From: CAYJBP01 sp964368605
GTDB lineage: Bacteria > Bacillota > Dehalobacteriia > UBA4068
Assembly (NCBI GenBank): GCA_964368605.1
Contig: CAYJBP010000052.1
Span: 1 to 15,656, forward strand
Direction of reading: 5' to 3'
DNA length: 15,656 nt
Shown here: positions 11,830-15,656 of the stretch, in pieces
Position numbering within the stretch: the first letter of the stretch is position 1
How the letters are laid out: each line of letters starts with the position of its first letter
Translations under genes and position numbers: made by a program
Notes under the pieces: model-generated
What the model was told of the DNA's origin: nothing
What the model saw: the letters and a program-made list of their open reading frames with translations, nothing else
Databases searched by the model: none

Positions 11830-12897
11830 ATGAAAAAGATTTTAACCTTGTTAGCTACCTTAACTTTGGCCGTAGTATTGGGCGCTTGCGGCGGCGGCGA
11901 AGCCGAGGAGCCGGCAGCAGAAACCCCGGCGGCCGAGGAGGCCGCAACCGAAGAACCGGCCGAAGAGCCTAGCGAAGAACCTGCTGAGGAAGCCTCTGCC
12001 GAAACGATTAAATTAATGGTAACCAATGGCGTAGACGAGCAAATCGAAGTGGACTTCCCCTTTGACCCTCAAAGAATAGTAGTTCTTAATTATCAAACTT
12101 TAGATTTCTTGATTGCAGCCGGCTTGGAAGATAGAATTGTTGGTACTATTGGTGATCCTACTATGTCGGAGCATTTAAAGCATGTTTGGGAAGATCCCGA
12201 TGTGCAGCAATTGGGCGGTATGAAAGATTATGATTTAGAGGCTATTATGTCTTTGCAGCCGGATGTAATCTTCTCCAGCGACCGCAGTGCCGATGCTTAC
12301 GATACCTTTATCCAAATTGCGCCTACCTTTGCCGCTTATGTTGATTATAGCATTGGTTTTTGGAATAGCTATAAAGAGTTGGCCGGCAAGCATGCCGCTA
12401 TCTTTGGTGTAGGTGCCGAATTTGATGAAGTTATTGCCGGCTATGAGGCCAGGCTTGAAGCCATCAATACCTTTGCCGAAGGCAAAACCGCTTTATTGGG
12501 CTTAGTAACCGGCCAAGAGTATAATGCTTTGGGCAATGGCGGCCGTGCTTCGATTATTATGGATGGTGCTGATCCGGATAGTGATGAAATTGGCATGGGC
12601 TTTACCAATTTAGATGGCGATGAAGATATCAATCATGGTGATATTGCCAGCATGGACTTAATTTTAGAATTAAACCCCGACTATTTATTTGTTTTGGATA
12701 AAGATACCGCAGTAGGTGACGAAACCCCGATTACTGCCGAGCAGTTGATGGATAATGATATTATTGCTCAAACCACTGCTGCCCAAAATGGTAATATTGT
12801 TTATTTAACCCCAGGCTCTAACTGGTATTTATGCGATGGCGGCATTTTGGCTATGGATGCCATGATTGCCTGCATCGAAGAAGGTATTGGCTTATAA
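11830..12897 (+). CDS. Ferric-siderophore substrate-binding lipoprotein (YclQ/FatB/CeuE-like)
   Basis: A 355-aa periplasmic-binding-type protein. The N-terminus is a lipoprotein signal, with hydrophobic core ILTLLATLTLAVVL and lipobox LGAC, making Cys20 the lipidated residue. A 35-residue linker rich in Glu, Pro and Ala (24-58) holds the domain away from the membrane and is much longer and more acidic than usual. The binding domain starts with PFDPQRIVVLNYQTLDFL and contains LGGMKDYDLEAIMSLQPDVI, the typical class III (TroA/BtuF-like) pattern in which L-E-x-I-x-x-L-x-P-D-[VL]-I precedes the ligand cleft. It delivers a ferric-siderophore to the two permeases. Substrate is inferred from gene order (yclNOPQ-like), not from ligand residues. 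Ribosome site AAGGAGAA precedes ATG 11830. Confidence 0.93.
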   Translation: MKKILTLLATLTLAVVLGACGGGEAEEPAAETPAAEEAATEEPAEEPSEEPAEEASAETIKLMVTNGVDEQIEVDFPFDPQRIVVLNYQTLDFLIAAGLEDRIVGTIGDPTMSEHLKHVWEDPDVQQLGGMKDYDLEAIMSLQPDVIFSSDRSADAYDTFIQIAPTFAAYVDYSIGFWNSYKELAGKHAAIFGVGAEFDEVIAGYEARLEAINTFAEGKTALLGLVTGQEYNALGNGGRASIIMDGADPDSDEIGMGFTNLDGDEDINHGDIASMDLILELNPDYLFVLDKDTAVGDETPITAEQLMDNDIIAQTTAAQNGNIVYLTPGSNWYLCDGGILAMDAMIACIEEGIGL

Positions 12898-12934
12898 TTT
12901 ATTCTTTTTAGGCAAAATAATAATTGAAATTTAA

Positions 12935-12970
12935 ATTAAGGGGCTGTCGCAGTTGCGACAGCCCCTTAAT
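12935..12970. terminator. Bidirectional terminator between the siderophore operon and spoIIE
   Basis: ATTAAGGGGCTGTCGCA (12935-12951) pairs perfectly with the mirror arm at 12954-12970 (17 bp). This is the strongest hairpin in the window. It lies between two convergent genes, 37 bases after the plus-strand stop and 2 bases from the spoIIE stop. T runs on both sides are short but present. Confidence 0.85.
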
Positions 12971-12971
12971 T

Positions 12972-15365
12972 TTAGGCAATTTCGCCTAATTGTGCTACCA
13001 GCACCGTTATATCATCATTAATTCGACCATTGCTTACGCTTACTACTTTATCCAGCAAATACTCGGCCATAGTTTGAGCCGTTTGGGCGGTGGCTTGCTC
13101 TAAAATGCGCATTAGCCATTGATGATCATCCATTGTGTCCATATCCAGTAGGCCGTCGGTGCCCATTATTATCATGTCGCCCGGTAATAATTTTTCGCCT
13201 ATTACCTCTTTATCTATGGCATAAATCATGCCTACCGGTAGGCTATCGCCTTTTATCATCTTTACATTGCCGCCCCTTTTAATAAAACTGGCTGCTCCGC
13301 CGGTTTTTACAAAATCGGCCGCCCCTGTATATAAATCTACTATGCATAAATCCAAAGTTACAAAACTTTCCTCATTGCCGCGCAATGATAAGGCCGCATT
13401 TATAGTATCGATGGCCGTGTCTTCACTAAAGCCGGTTTCCAGCAGGCGGCTTACTATGGTAAGTGCGGCCGTGCTTTCGGCTGCCGCCTTTGCGCCGCTG
13501 CCCATGCCATCGCTTATCATCAATAATTGCTTGCCTTCTTCTAAAAGCATGCTGCCGCCGCTATCGCCGCAAATGCCGCCTTTGTCTTTAGCCAGTTGCG
13601 CCTGGCCAATTACTAAATTATAAGCCCCTTTAGCCAAAAGCCGATACTCGCAACGCTCTACACAATTGCGGCCACCGCAACTATTATTATGAACAGAAAA
13701 TTCATAGCCCAAAAGGCGGCTAACCTCCTCCTCGATTGCCCTTTGACAAAATAGCTCGCCGGGGCATTCCAAATATTGTGCCCAAATATCAATCGATTTT
13801 TCGCCAATATTAACAATACCGGCATTATCAATCGGCAAACCTCGCTTGGCAATTGCCTTTTGCAATTCTCTTTCCAGAACTTCTCTTTCTTCGCCATAAT
13901 CGCTGATTTCCTTGGATATTTTTTCCATAACATCGGCCACGCCATTTAATTGACGGCTTAGCAAACGGCGGCTTTGTTCTTTTTGATTATTCCAATAGCT
14001 ACTGCGTAAATAAAGGCCATAAAGGCAATTAGCAATTGCTACCAGCTCTTTTATATGAGGGCAACGCCTCGAGAAATTATCCGGGGCATCTTTAACCGAG
14101 GCCAAACCATTAATCCGTACCGATTCGAATAATTGGATAATACCACGATAAGTTTCGTCGCGATCTAATTGCCAGCAAATATCCTGCAAGCTGCATTGGC
14201 TGCATAGTTGATAGGATAATTGTTCTAATGGGATATGAAGGTTGTCCTCTTCATCGGGGGCTTCTTCTACGCTTAATTCACTTAAAGAGTGGCTTAAATC
14301 TCTAAACATCCAGCCGCAATTACGCATGCGGCGCACAGCCAGGCGCAAAAGGCGCTCGTTTTTTTCCTCTTTGGTGCTGCGCAGGCCGCTTACCGAAAAA
14401 GCACGATGCAGATTATTAAAAACCTTAGTGGGAATTAAAAAGAAGAATACGGCGGCCACTAAGCTTGCGATTAGGCTTTGGGATATTTGCTCGCCGGTAA
14501 GCATATAAAGGGCTAAAATTAAATTGCCTAAGATAAAGCCCAAGCCCGTGCCTAGGCGGCCAAAGCCGCCAAAAACCCCTCCTAAAAGGCCGGCAAAGGA
14601 AAAGGTAGCCACCGTAACCGGCGAAACAATATTAGATAGGCTGGGCACAATGCCAATTAAAGCACCCATGGCAGTGCCTGCCCCCGGCCCACCTAAAAAG
14701 GCAACAGCCATAATTAAAAAGCGGCTAAAAATGCTTTGAACATCCATATTATAAATGCTAAGGCCGCTAAAGCCACAAACCACACCCATTAAAGCCACAA
14801 AAACACAAACCGTTTCGTCGGTAGAGAAGCGGCGGCTGATATCAAAACGGCGCAAGGCGTTAAAAACTACCAAAAAAACCAAGGCTAAACCGGCACTTAA
14901 AATTGCCTCGAAAACCGAGATTAAAATTCGGTAATTATTAAAGCCGATAATGGCAATATGCAGGCCTTTGCATACTAAAACGGTAGTTAACACCATGCCG
15001 GGAATAATAAACCATTGTTTTTTGCTATCTACCCGATAAAAGAGGAAAATAGCTGTAAGTAAAAGGCAAATTGCCCCATAAGGCAAGGCATTGCTAAGGG
15101 GCATGGCGCTTATAAGCCCTAGTAAGACGGGGATAATAAAGGCGCTACCTTTGCGGGGATATACTGCTGCGACGGCCACTAAAAAGGCCGGGGCAAAGGG
15201 GTAAAGATCGCCGAGAATTTGGGCTCGGGCTAAAAAAAATGCCGCTAAAGCCAAGCCGCAAATTTGGGTTGCTATGCTAAGGCTTAATTTGATCGGTTTT
15301 TTTTCTGCTGCTTTGGTGTCGATACCTGCTCGACGAAAAGGGTAAATACGTGGATTTTCTGCCAT
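12972..15365 (-). CDS. spoIIE: Stage II sporulation protein E, membrane-bound PP2C-type Ser phosphatase
   Basis: A 797-aa protein (B. subtilis SpoIIE is about 827). About ten membrane helices fill residues 28-330. A central region (about 340-580) has a Cys-rich patch LCSQCSLQDICW, and a PP2C domain follows (about 590-797). PP2C metal-binding residues are in place: ISDGMGSG (617-624), GTDGLLD (735-741) and NDDITV (783-788). SpoIIE dephosphorylates SpoIIAA to release sigma-F in the forespore and associates with FtsZ at the polar septum. The start ATG follows GGCGGTGAG. The N-terminal RIYPFRR is typical of Clostridia SpoIIE. The gene lies on the opposite strand to yabPQ and divIC, about 9.9 kb from divIC. 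In Bacillus it lies close downstream of divIC. The promoter region holds a Spo0A-box match (15444-15450). Confidence 0.96.
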   Translation of the reverse strand: MAENPRIYPFRRAGIDTKAAEKKPIKLSLSIATQICGLALAAFFLARAQILGDLYPFAPAFLVAVAAVYPRKGSAFIIPVLLGLISAMPLSNALPYGAICLLLTAIFLFYRVDSKKQWFIIPGMVLTTVLVCKGLHIAIIGFNNYRILISVFEAILSAGLALVFLVVFNALRRFDISRRFSTDETVCVFVALMGVVCGFSGLSIYNMDVQSIFSRFLIMAVAFLGGPGAGTAMGALIGIVPSLSNIVSPVTVATFSFAGLLGGVFGGFGRLGTGLGFILGNLILALYMLTGEQISQSLIASLVAAVFFFLIPTKVFNNLHRAFSVSGLRSTKEEKNERLLRLAVRRMRNCGWMFRDLSHSLSELSVEEAPDEEDNLHIPLEQLSYQLCSQCSLQDICWQLDRDETYRGIIQLFESVRINGLASVKDAPDNFSRRCPHIKELVAIANCLYGLYLRSSYWNNQKEQSRRLLSRQLNGVADVMEKISKEISDYGEEREVLERELQKAIAKRGLPIDNAGIVNIGEKSIDIWAQYLECPGELFCQRAIEEEVSRLLGYEFSVHNNSCGGRNCVERCEYRLLAKGAYNLVIGQAQLAKDKGGICGDSGGSMLLEEGKQLLMISDGMGSGAKAAAESTAALTIVSRLLETGFSEDTAIDTINAALSLRGNEESFVTLDLCIVDLYTGAADFVKTGGAASFIKRGGNVKMIKGDSLPVGMIYAIDKEVIGEKLLPGDMIIMGTDGLLDMDTMDDHQWLMRILEQATAQTAQTMAEYLLDKVVSVSNGRINDDITVLVAQLGEIA

Positions 15366-15416
15366 AAGCTCACCGCCTGAAATTTTTATTCAGCAAACAA
15401 AAAAAGTGCTAAATAA

Positions 15417-15450
15417 ATTATATGCGTTAAAGCCTAAAAACAATGTCGAA
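15417..15450 (-). promoter_or_regulatory. spoIIE: Likely Spo0A-activated sigma-A promoter of spoIIE
   Basis: On the minus strand a perfect TATAAT lies at 15422-15417, about 50 bases before ATG 15365. A perfect TGTCGAA Spo0A box lies at 15444-15450 on the plus strand, about 21 bases upstream of the -10, where the -35 would be. A second, one-mismatch box (TTTGTCGTA, minus strand, 15484-15476) lies 32 bases further. Absence of a good -35 and boxes at this place match the class of Spo0A-activated promoters to which B. subtilis spoIIE belongs. Confidence 0.65.
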
Positions 15451-15544
15451 ACAATAGAAAAAATTTAATTTTCTTTACGACAAATAAGACTTGATTTTGA
15501 GCTAATGAAAGTAAAAGGCAGCTGTAAGCATATATTTCTAAAAG

Positions 15545-15578
15545 TTTTTTTGGTTCTTTTTTTCCAAAAAAAGAACAG
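15545..15578. repeat. AT-rich hairpin repeat, copy B
   Basis: GTTCTTTTTTT (15553-15563) pairs perfectly with AAAAAAAGAAC (15566-15576) around CC. The layout (a run of Ts, GGTTC, T run, short loop, A run, GAAC) matches copy A at 8785-8818. Apart from this element and a run of eight Gs (15632-15639), the end of the window from 15485 to 15656 shows no gene. Confidence 0.55.
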
Positions 15579-15656
15579 CTCTTTTGACCTTAATCTTTTG
15601 AACTTATTTCTTTCAATTACAAGGCAAAAACGGGGGGGGAAGTAGCGGTCGTTTTT

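Noticed and set aside
11793..12026. Minus-strand frame encoding a Ser/Ala/Gly-rich peptide
   Set aside because: It is the antisense shadow of the Glu/Pro/Ala-rich linker of the binding lipoprotein; its composition simply mirrors those codons.
13228..13623. Plus-strand frame of 131 codons inside spoIIE
   Set aside because: Antisense of the PP2C domain, whose catalytic motifs are intact on the minus strand.
15632..15639. Run of eight Gs as a phase-variable tract
   Set aside because: No gene can be seen around it before the window ends, so nothing links it to switching.

Overview
The window looks like chromosomal DNA of an endospore-forming anaerobic Firmicute (class Clostridia in the broad sense). 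The sporulation genes yabP, yabQ and spoIIE and the division gene divIC show this. Base composition is AT-leaning, Shine-Dalgarno sites are strong, and there is a consensus sigma-A promoter plus sigma-E-like and Spo0A-like sites. No transposase, integrase, tRNA, rRNA or CRISPR array was seen.

Layout. 1-122: 3' end of a cold-shock protein gene, with a terminator. 198-1123 (minus): a degenerate MobA-like nucleotidyltransferase domain fused to a ModE-type HTH. 1221-3114 (plus): yabP and yabQ behind a possible sigma-E promoter, then a small HTH protein and a DivIC/FtsB-like protein behind their own extended -10 sigma-A promoter. 3284-4295 (minus): flavodoxin and a DUF3793 protein. 4532-8775 (plus): a five-gene metal cassette with three small HMA2-domain proteins, a P1B-type ATPase with an HMA2 N-terminus and a proline-less membrane motif, and a small membrane protein with a Cys/Glu-rich tail. 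9042-12897 (plus): a YclNOPQ-like ferric-siderophore ABC transporter. 12972-15365 (minus): spoIIE. 15366-15656: spoIIE promoter region and an AT-rich hairpin repeat.

How the genes fit together. The flavodoxin/DUF3793 operon, the HMA2/P-type ATPase operon and the siderophore transporter operon all have copies of one operator-like palindrome, GTTAG-N6-CTAAC/T, at or near their promoters. It resembles one register of the DtxR/IdeR box. The middle 9 kb therefore reads as an iron (or manganese) regulon island, lying between the division/sporulation genes and an inverted spoIIE, which are close neighbours in Bacillus.

The most exciting part is the 4532-8775 cassette. Its ATPase and accessory HMA2 proteins recall the P1B-6 ATPase-centred fez (ferrosome) operons that make lipid-bounded iron compartments under iron starvation. 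The gene set here, with a P-type ATPase 'stub' paralogue and a Cys-rich membrane protein, is not one I can match to a described operon. The ferrosome reading is an inference.
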